Origin: Thiodiazotropha sp040791665 | Lineage (GTDB): Bacteria; Pseudomonadota; Gammaproteobacteria; Chromatiales; Chromatiaceae | Reading direction: 5' to 3' | NCBI GenBank assembly: GCA_040791665.1 | Contig: JBFNNX010000009.1 | Span: 62,001 to 126,000, forward strand | Length of the DNA stretch: 64,000 bases | In this document: piece after piece, positions 26,700 to 36,867 of the stretch | Layout: every line of letters begins with the position of its first letter | Position numbering within the stretch: the first letter of the stretch is position 1 | Translations under genes and position numbers: made by a program | The notes under the pieces: model-generated | The model's input: only the letters and a program-made list of their open reading frames with translations | The model's database searches: none | What the model was told of the DNA's origin: nothing

Positions 26700-28571
26700 C
26701 TAGCCGACTTCCCGCTCGATAGTACAGCAATGATGATTGATATCAGGTTCGACCGAGAGGATTTCCCCGGTCACCGGGTTGGGCCGAAAAGTCGTACATC
26801 CTTTCAGGCCCAGCGCATAGGCCCGTTTGTAGAGTGACTTGAACTGTTCAAAGGGATAATCGGCAGGCACGTTGATGGTCTTTGAGATCGCATTATCCAC
26901 ATAGGGCTGTAGTACCGCCTGCATCAGCAAGTGATCGTCGGGCTTCAAGGCGTTGCAATCGACGAAATAATCCGGCCGTGGTTTACCGGAACATACTGTT
27001 TGCCATAGCCGCCAGGCATAATCGGTTAATGTATATGTCTGATACTTTCCATCCGGCTGCAGAATCTTTCGCCGGTAATAGAAGTCGAATACCGGCTCCA
27101 GGCCACTGCTGATCGTATTTGCAAGCAGACTGATCGTACCGGTGGGCGCGACAGCAGTCAGATGACTGTTACGAATACCATGCTTCTCTATACCCTGTTG
27201 TATCTCATCAGGTAGGGCACGGATAAACGGACTGCGCAGATAGTCAGCCTGATTAAAATAGGGAAACGCACCCTTCTCTTTCGCCAACTCGATAGAAGCC
27301 CGGTAAGCCGTATGGCAGATTTGGGCCATAACCTTCGCGGCCTGATGTCTGGCCTCCTCATGCCCATAGTTTAAGCCCAGCATCATCAAGGTATCCGCCA
27401 ATCCGGTCATACCCAGACCAATCCGTCTTGTACCCTGTGCCTGCTGTCGTTGCGCCTCTAGAGGAAACTGCGACAGGTCGACCACATTGTCCAGAAACCG
27501 AACGGCATCCGTAGTGGTCTCATCCAATGAGTGGAGATCCAGTTGTGCCCTTTGAGTGAAAGGTTGCTTGACGAAAGTCGTCAGATTCAGCGAACCCAGA
27601 TTACAGGCGCCATATGTCGGCAGGGGAACCTCCCCGCAAGGGTTGGTCGTACTGATCCGTTCGCGGTAGGCTAGGTTGTTCATTCGATTGATGGGGTCGA
27701 TGAACAGCACACCGGGCTCGGCGTACTCATAGGTAGCACGCATGATCCTCTCCCACAAATCACGCGCACGAACACGACGCAATATCCGACAGGGCTCGGT
27801 TTGGTGACGATCGGACCAAACGCGCTGTACGACATCATCACTGCATTGATCATTGCCCTGCAATGCCCTGACTGGAAACACAAGAGGCCATGCATCATCC
27901 CGCTCGACTGCCTGCATATAATCGTCGTTGACCTGCACAGATAAATTAAAATGGCGCAGTTCGCCGGGATGCCGCTTGGCATCGATAAAGCGCTCAATAT
28001 CGGGATGATCGCAACGCAGGCTCGCCATCATGGCGCCACGCCGTGCTCCGGTCGATATCAGGGTATCACACGTGGCATCCCATATACGCATGAACGACAC
28101 AGGTCCGGAGGCAATGCTGCCGACACGCCGCGCAGGGAACCCCTGTGGGCGAAGGGTCGAAAAGTCATAGCCGACCCCGCCACCCTGCTGCATGGTCAAT
28201 GCCCCTTCCTTGAGGGCATCGAAGATTGCCTCAAGGGAATCTTCGATACGCCCCATTACAAAACAGTTAAACAGTGTGACATCGTAGGGCACACCTGTAC
28301 CCGCCAGGATGCGCCCACCAGGCAGAAAGCGAAAACCTCTCAGGATATTCAAAAACCGGTTGGTCCAATCGGATTGCCGTTGCGGTTCGATACCGGCAAT
28401 CCCTCTCGCCACGCGATGCCAGGTATCATCCAGGGTTTCGTCAACAGGCCCTTCATCATCACAATAGCGATATTTGCTATTCCAGATATAACGGGAGACG
28501 TCTGATTGAAAAGGGTCGGGTGGCATTTGCTTCACCCCTGTCGCGTCATGGTTGCCATCGTTTCCGGTCAA
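26700..28571 (-). CDS. nrdJ: Ribonucleotide reductase, adenosylcobalamin-dependent (class II)
   Basis: 623 residues. Motifs: PGGRILAGTG, FNCFVMG (first active-site Cys), TTNPCGEVPL (radical-site loop), RIGLGMTGLAD and APTGTISLLA. This is the short NrdJ form without an ATP-cone. It works with or without O2 and needs B12. The C-terminal tail has adjacent Cys (HHCCTIERE) rather than an evident CxxC pair. Followed 23 bp upstream in the same direction by pcm. No cobalamin riboswitch was seen before it. Confidence 0.9.
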   Translation of the reverse strand: MTGNDGNHDATGVKQMPPDPFQSDVSRYIWNSKYRYCDDEGPVDETLDDTWHRVARGIAGIEPQRQSDWTNRFLNILRGFRFLPGGRILAGTGVPYDVTLFNCFVMGRIEDSLEAIFDALKEGALTMQQGGGVGYDFSTLRPQGFPARRVGSIASGPVSFMRIWDATCDTLISTGARRGAMMASLRCDHPDIERFIDAKRHPGELRHFNLSVQVNDDYMQAVERDDAWPLVFPVRALQGNDQCSDDVVQRVWSDRHQTEPCRILRRVRARDLWERIMRATYEYAEPGVLFIDPINRMNNLAYRERISTTNPCGEVPLPTYGACNLGSLNLTTFVKQPFTQRAQLDLHSLDETTTDAVRFLDNVVDLSQFPLEAQRQQAQGTRRIGLGMTGLADTLMMLGLNYGHEEARHQAAKVMAQICHTAYRASIELAKEKGAFPYFNQADYLRSPFIRALPDEIQQGIEKHGIRNSHLTAVAPTGTISLLANTISSGLEPVFDFYYRRKILQPDGKYQTYTLTDYAWRLWQTVCSGKPRPDYFVDCNALKPDDHLLMQAVLQPYVDNAISKTINVPADYPFEQFKSLYKRAYALGLKGCTTFRPNPVTGEILSVEPDINHHCCTIEREVG

Positions 28572-28594
28572 TCAGGATGTAGGATTTGCCTGAT

Positions 28595-29275
28595 TCATTC
28601 CGGGTACTGTGAAAAACGGTTGTTGCTGCGGGTCAGTGGCACGAAGGCCACACCCAGGATCGTCTTTTCACTGACCCCCCCTGTCTGACTCTTCTCCACC
28701 ACAATGAGCTCCTGATAGCCGTAGGGTTGTCCCACGGGAATCACCAGACGGGCACCCGGTTTTAACTGATCAACGAGCGGTGCCGGCACATCCACTGCGG
28801 CAGCGGTGACAAGGATGCCGTCGTAGGGCGCATGCTCAGGCCATCCGTGATAACCGTCTGCGTGGCGACAGGAGACATTTTCGTAACCCAATTTTTGCAA
28901 TGTTTCCGTAGCCTGCAACGACAGTGTTTCGATAACCTCGACACTGTAGACCTGCTTAACCACTCTGGAGAGCACGGCGGCCTGATAACCTGAACCTGTA
29001 CCCACCTCCAGAACCACCGCGTCCCCACCGACCTCCAGCAGATCGGTCATCAAGGCAACAATATAGGGCTGAGAGATGGTCTGTCCGCAACCGATCGGCA
29101 GAGGGCCATTGTCATAGGCAAAACGGCGTTCTGCTGCCGGCACGAAGGCCTCTCTGGGCACTTCACGAATCGCTTGCATGACCGGCCCACTGAATGCGGA
29201 ACGACCAATCATATGCCTTGTGTAGGCAACTTCCCGCTCGATATCGCTTATCATCTGGAGCTGATCTGACATCAA
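28595..29275 (-). CDS. pcm: Protein-L-isoaspartate O-methyltransferase
   Basis: 226 residues with the AdoMet motif LEVGTGSGYQAAVL and flanking PCMT family blocks (QPYIVALMTDLL, VTAAAVDVPAPLVDQLKPG). Repairs isoaspartyl residues in damaged proteins. It lies just upstream of nrdJ on the same strand. Confidence 0.9.
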   Translation of the reverse strand: MMSDQLQMISDIEREVAYTRHMIGRSAFSGPVMQAIREVPREAFVPAAERRFAYDNGPLPIGCGQTISQPYIVALMTDLLEVGGDAVVLEVGTGSGYQAAVLSRVVKQVYSVEVIETLSLQATETLQKLGYENVSCRHADGYHGWPEHAPYDGILVTAAAVDVPAPLVDQLKPGARLVIPVGQPYGYQELIVVEKSQTGGVSEKTILGVAFVPLTRSNNRFSQYPE

Positions 29276-29339
29276 TGCAACCCTTGGCCCTGCACAGAAC
29301 GTTCCTGTTTACCAAATAACCCGTTCGTCTCGCTGCACC

Positions 29340-29840
29340 TCAGCGCGACCAACTGGCCCGCACCTGCCCGGATGCCTCCGGAAAGTGAATCTGGAGTTCT
29401 CCCTGGTAAGCATTCTTAAGCGCCTCGCCAACCCCTTTCGGAAGATGAAACTCCGTGAATGAGATCTCCATATCACCGGATTCCTTCATATGTGTATCGA
29501 TGATGCGCTGCAGTGGATGGCGGGTCCGCTGTCTTTCAACATGATTGTGAATCAGCCGCATGATCTCCTTTCTGTGCTCATTGAAAAAGGTGCCGCTGAG
29601 GGTTAGATATCCGGCTGGCACCCTGTCGTGGATGCGCTGGCAGGCAGGGCAGCGGGTCTCTTTGGCCTCTATGGGGAGAGCCTCACACCACTGCCAACGT
29701 CCACCTGTAAACACCGCACCACATATCTGGCATAGCGTGGGGTCTGGTAGTTTACGTTCACTTCGGTAGGCATCAATACTTCGCTCCTTGAGTAGTCTGT
29801 CCCTTCTCTTGACTGATGTGTAGGTTGTATTTTGAGACAT
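29340..29840 (-). CDS. Zinc-ribbon protein of the BCAM0308 type
   Basis: 166 residues. Two Cys pairs (LCQICG near 38 and CPACQR near 66) should bind one zinc. The C-terminal half (ISFTEFHLPKGVGEALKNAYQG) resembles the NMD3-like family BCAM0308. The function is unknown. GGGAGG precedes the ATG. It is divergent from the Lon-related protease, a pairing that hints at a stress role. Confidence 0.65.
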   Translation of the reverse strand: MSQNTTYTSVKRRDRLLKERSIDAYRSERKLPDPTLCQICGAVFTGGRWQWCEALPIEAKETRCPACQRIHDRVPAGYLTLSGTFFNEHRKEIMRLIHNHVERQRTRHPLQRIIDTHMKESGDMEISFTEFHLPKGVGEALKNAYQGELQIHFPEASGQVRASWSR

Positions 29841-30085
29841 TATGGCGACCTCCCGGTGAGATGGCGTGAATGTGCTCTTTTTCTTATTGTTCTATCTTAA
29901 TTGTAGCTCGTGGCCGGCGATCAACCTCCCTATCAATGTCAATGTGACCGGTAAGGTTAAACTGCGCCAGGTCATGTTGCCACCTCAGCATGGGTCTACA
30001 ATTTTTATAGGGACTGTATTTCCAGACTGGTTGTAAACCGTTTCGTTCACGCCAAAGATGATTGTGTGCCACAAGGAGTCTTGTC

Positions 30086-32512
30086 ATGACCACACGCGCA
30101 CTGACCCCCGAAGCCCTGTGCCGTCATTGCGACCCGGATCAGTTCAACTTCGACACCACCGATGAACTGGAGGATCTGGAGGGCTTTATCGGCCAGGAAC
30201 GGGCCACCAAATCACTCCATTTCGGCCTCGGGGTCGAACATAAGGGCTACAACCTCTATGCACTGGGTCCTGCCGGGGCGGGTAAATCCGCCATGGTCAG
30301 GAAATTTCTCAAGGTCCTGGCAGCGGAACGTCCTATCCCGTCCGATTGGTGTTATGTCAACAATTTCAGTGATGCCCGCAAACCTCATGCCGTCGCCCTG
30401 CCTGCCGGTCAAGGGGTGATGTTCAAGGAAGAGATGGAGCAGCTTGTCATCGACCTGCAGGAGGCGATCCCCCTGGTATTCGAAAGCGATGAATACCATA
30501 CCCGCAGACAGGCCAAGGAAGACCGACTCGAAGAGCGCCAGGAAAATGCCATGGCGGCGATGCAGAAAAAGGCGGAGGAGAAGCATATCGCCCTGATCAA
30601 CACCCCGACAGGCTTTACCCTGGGGCCAAAACAGAATGACAAGATCCTCGGTCCGGAACAGTTCCATAAACTCCCGGAGAAGGAACAGGAGGCCATCGAA
30701 AAGGATGTCAAAGCGCTACAGGAGGATCTGCGTAGAACCCTGCACGCCATCCCCCAGTGGCAGAAAGAGGCACGGGAGGAGATCAGCAAACTGAACAGGG
30801 AAATGACCGCATCGGCGGTACACCACCTGATCGATGCAGTGCGGGAAAAATACCGGGATATCGAGGCAGTCATCGCCTATCTGGACCGGGTAGAGGATGA
30901 CGTGATCAATAACTATCAGCAGTTTCTCCCCCATGATGAACGCAAACCCACGCTGTTCGGCCTCCCCTTGAGCCAACAGGAGGAAGGGCCGCCCTGGCAC
31001 TACCGCTACCGGGTCAACCTACTGTTGGCCCACGAGGCCAATGGCGGCGCACCGATCGTCTATGAAGATCTGCCAGGCTACAACAATCTGGTGGGCCGCA
31101 TCGAACATCGCGCTCACCTGGGTGCGCTGGAGACCGATTTCACCATGATCAGGCCAGGAGCCCTGCATCAGGCCAATGGCGGTTATCTGATTCTCGACGC
31201 GCTCAAGCTGCTGTTCCAACCCTTTGCCTGGGAGACCCTGAAACGGGTTTTGCAATCGGGTGAAATACGTATTGAATCCCTGGCCCAGGTCACCAGCCTG
31301 ATCAGTACCCAATCCCTCGAACCCGAACCGATTCCACTGCAAGTCAAGGTTGTGCTGCTCGGGGAACGGCATATCTATTATCTGCTGCAGGCCCTCGATC
31401 CGGAGTTCGACGAGCTGTTCAAGGTCGCGGTGGATTTCGACGATGACCTGGTGCGCGACAGTCACAACGAGCACCATTATGGGCAACTGGTCGCCACCCT
31501 CGCACGACAGCACAAACTGCGCCCGTTGGACAGGTACGCGGTGGCGCGGGTGATCGACCACAGCATGCGGCTGGCAGACGACAACGAACGCCTCAGCAGC
31601 CACATGCGCTCCCTCACCGACCTGATCCAGCAGGCCGACTTCTGGGCCGGCGAACAAGGGCATAAACTGATCTCCAGGGACGATGTGCAACAAGCCATCG
31701 AGGCCCAGATCCACCGCGCAGACAGGGTACAGCGGCGACTGCAGGATGAGGTTGTCCGAGGCACCTTGATGATCGCCACCGACGGTGAAGTCGTGGGCCA
31801 GATCAACGGTCTCTCTGTGATGCTGCTCGGTGATCAGCGCTTCGGCCACCCCAACCGCATCACCGCCCGCGCCCGACTCGGCAAAGGCCAGGTCGTGGAC
31901 ATCGAGCGGGAAGTGGAACTGGGCGGTCCGATCCACTCCAAGGGCGTCTATATCCTTTCCGGATTCATCGCCGGACGCTATGTGCCGGATTACCCGCTGT
32001 CACTCTCCGCCAGCCTGGTCTTCGAGCAGTCCTACGGCGGGGTCGAGGGCGACAGCGCCTCGTCCGCCGAACTCTACGCCCTGCTCTCGGCACTCTCAGG
32101 CCTTCCCATAAAACAGCAGTTTGCCGTCACCGGGTCTGTCAACCAAATGGGAGAGGTTCAGGCCATTGGCGGGGTCAATGAAAAGATCGAGGGTTTCTTC
32201 GACATCTGCCGGACGCGGGGTTTGAGTGGTCACCAGGGGGTGTTGATCCCCTCTGCCAACGTCAAACACCTGATACTGCGCGAGGACGTGGTGCAGGCGG
32301 TGAAAGCGGACGAGTTCGCCGTCTATCCCATCGAGAACATCGACCAGGGCATTGCGTTGCTGACCGGCATCCCCGCCGGCACGCGGGACGAAAATGGCGA
32401 GTTTCCCGAGGACAGCGTCAACGGTCGCGTGGAGGCGAGTCTGATCCGCTTCTCGGAACACATGCAATCAACGGATGAAATGGCCGTCATGGTAACCGGA
32501 GAAGATCAATGA
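30086..32512 (+). CDS. Lon-related ATP-dependent protease (LonB-like AAA+)
   Basis: 808 residues from ATG 30086 with AAGGAG upstream; an in-frame TTG at 30062 is rejected. AAA+ part with Walker A GPAGAGKS (about 68-75) and a long charged helical insertion (about 130-260). The C-terminal Lon-type peptidase holds the Ser-Lys dyad: Ser in EGDSASSAE and Lys in VNEKIEG. This family lacks the LAN substrate domain of LonA. Overlaps the next gene by 4 bp. Confidence 0.87.
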   Translation: MTTRALTPEALCRHCDPDQFNFDTTDELEDLEGFIGQERATKSLHFGLGVEHKGYNLYALGPAGAGKSAMVRKFLKVLAAERPIPSDWCYVNNFSDARKPHAVALPAGQGVMFKEEMEQLVIDLQEAIPLVFESDEYHTRRQAKEDRLEERQENAMAAMQKKAEEKHIALINTPTGFTLGPKQNDKILGPEQFHKLPEKEQEAIEKDVKALQEDLRRTLHAIPQWQKEAREEISKLNREMTASAVHHLIDAVREKYRDIEAVIAYLDRVEDDVINNYQQFLPHDERKPTLFGLPLSQQEEGPPWHYRYRVNLLLAHEANGGAPIVYEDLPGYNNLVGRIEHRAHLGALETDFTMIRPGALHQANGGYLILDALKLLFQPFAWETLKRVLQSGEIRIESLAQVTSLISTQSLEPEPIPLQVKVVLLGERHIYYLLQALDPEFDELFKVAVDFDDDLVRDSHNEHHYGQLVATLARQHKLRPLDRYAVARVIDHSMRLADDNERLSSHMRSLTDLIQQADFWAGEQGHKLISRDDVQQAIEAQIHRADRVQRRLQDEVVRGTLMIATDGEVVGQINGLSVMLLGDQRFGHPNRITARARLGKGQVVDIEREVELGGPIHSKGVYILSGFIAGRYVPDYPLSLSASLVFEQSYGGVEGDSASSAELYALLSALSGLPIKQQFAVTGSVNQMGEVQAIGGVNEKIEGFFDICRTRGLSGHQGVLIPSANVKHLILREDVVQAVKADEFAVYPIENIDQGIALLTGIPAGTRDENGEFPEDSVNGRVEASLIRFSEHMQSTDEMAVMVTGEDQ

Positions 32513-33303
32513 ACCCCCCTGCCCGTCGCCGCATCACCGTTGTGTTGCTCGATAAACCCCAGAGTAGGGAGTTGCTGTCGCTCGGTACAACCATCGCCTC
32601 CTTGCTGCAGGCAGAGCTGGAAGGGGTATTCGTTGAAGATGATGCGCTGTTCCGGATCACCGGCCTTCCCTTTCTGCGCGAACTGCGGATAGACAGCCGG
32701 AATGAGGCGCGCCTCGACCCCGCCAGGCTGATCCAGGAATGGCGGGCGATTGCGAAACATGCCCGCGAAGACCTGGAGGAATCAGCCAGACGTGCCGGAT
32801 TGAACTGGAGCTTTCGGGTCTGGCGTGGTGAGTACGATAGCGATCTGCAACAGCTGGCAACAGACTCCGAGATGCTGTTGATGGGCAACCAGGGCGCCCT
32901 CACTTCACGCCGCCTTTCCACCCAGCCGCGACAGACTTTTTCAGTATCCAAGCCCCTCAGGGTTGGGGCCATACTCGATGCCGGCATGGCCAGTCAAAAG
33001 CTGCTGGAAACGATCACCGAGCTTGGGAAGAGTCCCGATATTGCATTAACCCTGTTTCTCACTCCGGATGAAGAGACACCCCAGAAAGCAGCCCTGCAGA
33101 GTTACCTGTTGCAACAAGATCCACATCAACACATCAACGTTGTGTATATCAATGACCTGGAGCCTGCAGCCCTGGTCAATCAACTGAAGAGATCCGCATG
33201 CAACTTATTGATGATCAGCGAACAGAGTCCATTGCTGCAGGGACCCACCATCAAGCAAATACTTGAGCGTTTGCCCTACCCCACAGTGGTGGTACGCAAA
33301 TAG
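32509..33303 (+). CDS. Universal-stress-like protein
   Basis: 264 residues, a diverged tandem of two USP-like alpha/beta halves (about 1-140 and 150-264, the latter ending LPYPTVVVRK). The usual ATP-binding GxxGxxxxS signature is not clear in either half. It starts inside the stop region of the Lon-related gene (ATGA overlap), so the two are co-translated. Confidence 0.6.
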   Translation: MNPPARRRITVVLLDKPQSRELLSLGTTIASLLQAELEGVFVEDDALFRITGLPFLRELRIDSRNEARLDPARLIQEWRAIAKHAREDLEESARRAGLNWSFRVWRGEYDSDLQQLATDSEMLLMGNQGALTSRRLSTQPRQTFSVSKPLRVGAILDAGMASQKLLETITELGKSPDIALTLFLTPDEETPQKAALQSYLLQQDPHQHINVVYINDLEPAALVNQLKRSACNLLMISEQSPLLQGPTIKQILERLPYPTVVVRK

Positions 33304-33509
33304 ACGATGCACAGATCAAACCATCGAGCGGGCATCTGAATTTCAGTTGACGCTGGGCGTGATTTTGCTTGCAGGCCTGGCAACAGTTGTGATCGGGCTA
33401 TTCACATTCCTGTCGCACATCACTCTGCTGCTGATGCTTGGTGTCGTCACAGGTAAGCGGACGCTTGATCTGAGACCACCTGCATTTACTGATCGCTTTT
33501 AGACCCACA

Positions 33510-34295
33510 CTAATCCGATGGCACCAAAGAACGATAGGCATGCCAGCTTGCATGTCCGACCAAGGGTAATGCAATAAGCAATCCCACGAAGTAGGTCATC
33601 AGCCCCAATCCTATAATCACTACAATCATAAATGCCCAGAGCATCATGGCAGGCATGTTTTGCAGAACGGATTTGACACTGAGGCGAATCGCGGTGAATC
33701 CGTCAATCTTGCGGTCGATAAGTATAGGCACCGTTATTACGCTGATCATATAGGCCCACCAGGCAAAGAAAAAACCGACCATAATGCTTGCTATGGTAAA
33801 GTTTCTTCCTTTTTCGGAAAGAAAAACATTACTGAAGAAATTATCCAGCGGCGGCGAAAGACCCTCATAGAGCAGGGAAAAAAGAACATAGTTCAAGGCT
33901 ATCCATAGCTGCATCATGATGAAAAAACCCGCAGTGATCATGCTGATCTGGGTATGATTGCTTTTCCACGCCTCCAGTGCGTTACAGGTTTTAAGTGGCT
34001 CCCCTTTTTCCAGGTGGGCACTCATCTGATATAGACCGATACCCAGGAATGGAGCAACCAGAAAAAAACCGGCAACGAGAAATGGCAACAGAAACATGCT
34101 GTCTGTTGAAAACAGCACAAATGTGAGCAGACCGCTGATCAGTACAATAACGGCACCATAGGTAAGACTGTATCGTGCCACATCAATCATATCCCTCCAA
34201 CCTTTCGCCAACCACTCGAAAGGTTCGGTAAATTTTATTTTATTGACAACGAGTTCGTGCCACCGGGTACTGCCTGTATATGCTGTGGTCTCCAT
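33510..34295 (-). CDS. DUF2189-type integral membrane protein
   Basis: 261 residues from ATG 34295, preceded by GGAGG; the open frame extends 73 codons upstream without support. About six membrane segments with DUF2189 features (WLAKGWRDM at the start, FLVAPFLGIGLY and LPLVGHASWHAYR near the end). Function unknown. Confidence 0.75.
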   Translation of the reverse strand: METTAYTGSTRWHELVVNKIKFTEPFEWLAKGWRDMIDVARYSLTYGAVIVLISGLLTFVLFSTDSMFLLPFLVAGFFLVAPFLGIGLYQMSAHLEKGEPLKTCNALEAWKSNHTQISMITAGFFIMMQLWIALNYVLFSLLYEGLSPPLDNFFSNVFLSEKGRNFTIASIMVGFFFAWWAYMISVITVPILIDRKIDGFTAIRLSVKSVLQNMPAMMLWAFMIVVIIGLGLMTYFVGLLIALPLVGHASWHAYRSLVPSD

Positions 34296-34677
34296 CTTGT
34301 AGCCTCCGAGAAAAGCCCTAATGCTTAAGTTTTTATTAAATACAGGCATCAACAACGTGCCTAAAAAGCCTACAAGGCTTATTATTAGTAATTGATTATG
34401 CTGACCCGCAAAAAAACCACGTGACTTAATGGTATTTAACGAAGCTATTATCTTTATTGGTCGTGTGTCTAGTTTAGCTTGTTGTTTGTAGGTTGTGTAA
34501 TTATATCTCAGCAAGGGTGATTTCAGTTGGCTGCCCTGGGTATAACCAATCGATTATTACCTTTTAACAAAAGACAGATTTAAGATAATCTTGTTATACA
34601 AAACGTATAAGGCTCAGCAACCATCCACACTCCACTCGCCCACAGATCCCGTATCCATATGGGATTCATTGTCGGAT
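34296..34677. other. Intergenic region
   Basis: About 380 bp, AT-rich, upstream of the DUF2189 gene and after the deacetylase-like gene. No gene or clear terminator seen. Confidence 0.3.
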
Positions 34678-35625
34678 TCATGTCAACATTGCCTTTACAA
34701 CACCATTCCACCCCAATGCCAGATTGGAACGGTTGTACCCCCCTCCTCCCAGTGCAATCATACGACCGTTACAGTATTCATCGGCAAGTTTACTCAGACG
34801 GCCCGCGGCATATTCATGCGCGGCAGGAGTAAACTCCATATGCGTGATCGGATCACCCTGGATGCTGTCGGCGCCCGCCTGAAGTATGATCAGTTCCGGG
34901 TTTCCCTGTCGAATAAACGCTTCAACCGACGGCCAGACACGATGAAAATGGGCGTCTTTGGCCAACGGCGGTAAGGGGACGTTCAGCTTTTTACCTTTGG
35001 CTTCTCCCTTGCCGGTCTCTTCCACCGCCCCAGTGCCTGGATAGAGATAGTGGCCATCTTCATGGATATCGGCAAAGATCAAATCGGGGTCTGATTCGAA
35101 GGCGTAAAACACGCCATCGCCATGATGGGCATCGATATCGATATAGGCGATACGACGAATGCCATGGTTGAGCCTCAGGTTTTCAATCAACACCCCGGCA
35201 TCGTTAAAGACACAAAAACCGGCTGCCGAATCCCGCCGGGCGTGGTGCAGGCCTGCGATGGGAACAAACACCTTTGGGTGTCTACCGGAAAGGATGGCTT
35301 GCATACCATCCAATACGGACCCAACCACGGTACAGGCGGCCTCGTACACGCCTTCAAAGGCAGGGGTGTCACCGGCATCGAGGTAGCCGTGGCCGCTCTC
35401 CGACTGGATCTTGACCCGATTGATATAGGCCTGGGTATGGAATGAGAGTAACACCTGCTCACTGCACAGTTGTGGCGTAGCGATAGATACCTGTTTGTCT
35501 AATCCCTGCTTGAGTGTCTCTTTCCAGAAGGCCTGAATACGGTCGGGCCCAAAGGGATGCCCATCACCAAAACCGTAACGGCCCAGGGTCTCACCGAAAT
35601 AGATAGTGACCGGTTTATCGCTCAT
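34678..35625 (-). CDS. Histone-deacetylase-family hydrolase (AcuC/HdaH-like)
   Basis: 315 residues. Arginase/deacetylase fold with the metal motif YIDIDAHHGDGV, the upstream HHARRD pair and the C-terminal GGGGYN loop. Bacterial members remove acetyl groups from proteins or small amines (AcuC, acetylpolyamine amidohydrolases). Single gene, substrate unknown. Confidence 0.85.
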   Translation of the reverse strand: MSDKPVTIYFGETLGRYGFGDGHPFGPDRIQAFWKETLKQGLDKQVSIATPQLCSEQVLLSFHTQAYINRVKIQSESGHGYLDAGDTPAFEGVYEAACTVVGSVLDGMQAILSGRHPKVFVPIAGLHHARRDSAAGFCVFNDAGVLIENLRLNHGIRRIAYIDIDAHHGDGVFYAFESDPDLIFADIHEDGHYLYPGTGAVEETGKGEAKGKKLNVPLPPLAKDAHFHRVWPSVEAFIRQGNPELIILQAGADSIQGDPITHMEFTPAAHEYAAGRLSKLADEYCNGRMIALGGGGYNRSNLALGWNGVVKAMLT

Positions 35626-35832
35626 AGAAACCACCCACTTTGAGATTCAACCCCCTATGACGGTCTGTCTATTTCAAGTATAGGCAAGATAACAAACGAC
35701 AGGTTCAAGCAATGGATGAATTGAAATAACTCATAAATAGTCTTTCGATGCAATATATTATGTAAATGGGCAGCGAACAGATGCACATCCTCTGTTACAC
35801 AATATCAGCTTATGCCCGACAACACCGTTAGT

Positions 35833-36339
35833 TTATCTGTTCAGTATGGCTCGCAATTCAATCAACACCACCCCCCCCAAGACAATCAATTGCAGCACCA
35901 TGATAACAACCATCCATAGCGGCATGCTCAAACCGAGAAACTGCCATTGAATATCGCCACAGAAACCTGTCGGCTGAAACACCGCTGGCAGCCATCGATC
36001 CAGCTTGAACCAAGCCGGGAACTTGGCATTGACATCACAGCTCAGCGAAGGTTGAACAATACCCAGTTGCAACCCGGACAGTTCCAGTGCCAGATAGAGA
36101 CACCAGCCGGCCGCCACACCCCAGCCGATATAGCCGATCCATCTGGCGATCGACGAAGTCGGGGCACTCATACCGATAAGCGCCGAGACGAAGATCCCCA
36201 TCACCGCAGCCCGTTGATAGATGCAGAGGACACAGGGATCGAGATCCAAGCCATATTGAAAATAGAGCGCCGCAGCCTCCAGGATAAGTGCGCTTACCGC
36301 CAGTAACAGCCATGGCAGGCGTTTTTGAATGACCAACAT
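35833..36339 (-). CDS. dsbB: Disulfide bond formation protein B
   Basis: 168 residues, four membrane segments, with the first periplasmic pair CVLC (DPCVLCIYQR near 36) and second-loop cysteines (PSLSCD and TGFCGD). Reoxidises DsbA and passes electrons to quinone. Confidence 0.9.
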   Translation of the reverse strand: MLVIQKRLPWLLLAVSALILEAAALYFQYGLDLDPCVLCIYQRAAVMGIFVSALIGMSAPTSSIARWIGYIGWGVAAGWCLYLALELSGLQLGIVQPSLSCDVNAKFPAWFKLDRWLPAVFQPTGFCGDIQWQFLGLSMPLWMVVIMVLQLIVLGGVVLIELRAILNR

Positions 36340-36472
36340 ATACTTTTCAAATCAATGAGTGGTGTGCTTATCTTAGCCCATCCAAAGTGCTATCCAAATA
36401 TCAATCCCAGAAACCGACGATTGATCATTTTCAATGCCAGGCAGATCGAACAGGCAGTATGTTGATTGACAT

Positions 36473-36844
36473 ATGAAAATTGCAGTAACCAGTCAAAATT
36501 TCCGCACCATCACTCAACACGCCGGCAAGACAAGGCGATTCCTGATCTATGAACAGGACCCGGAAACAGGCCAGGCCCATGAACTGGCCCGCCTCAATCT
36601 GCCGAAACAGATGTCGATGCATGAGTTCAGGGGGGATGACCATCCAATCTTCAAGATGGACTATCTGATAACCGGCGGCAGCGGAGAGGGATTTGTCCGA
36701 CGCATGAGGAGTGCGGGTGTCGAAGTCATTGTCACCAGCGAACAGGACCCTCTGACTGCGGTCACGGCGGTGATTGAAGGCAAACCCCTGCCGCCATCTG
36801 AAGCGCATGTCCACGGCCAGCCCCATCCGCCAATCATGCCTTGA
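36473..36844 (+). CDS. NifX/NifB-type iron-molybdenum cofactor-binding family protein
   Basis: 123 residues with the family start MKIAVTSQN and a glycine-rich centre (ITGGSGEGFVRRM). Proteins of this domain family occur widely outside nitrogenase clusters. No nif genes are near; modABC lies 3 kb away. The His-rich tail (HVHGQPHPP) may bind metal. Function uncertain. Confidence 0.75.
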   Translation: MKIAVTSQNFRTITQHAGKTRRFLIYEQDPETGQAHELARLNLPKQMSMHEFRGDDHPIFKMDYLITGGSGEGFVRRMRSAGVEVIVTSEQDPLTAVTAVIEGKPLPPSEAHVHGQPHPPIMP

Positions 36845-36867
36845 ACAGGATAGGCGGCGGGGTGAAT

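Noticed and set aside
28001..30085. Search for a cobalamin riboswitch ahead of nrdJ/pcm
   Set aside because: No B12-box-like sequence seen; the short gaps between genes leave no room near nrdJ.
33263..33502. 79-codon frame with hydrophobic stretch after the USP-like gene
   Set aside because: Overlaps the USP-like gene, lacks a ribosome site and has no start codon of its own near the hydrophobic part. It might be a tail of a lost membrane gene, but that cannot be supported.
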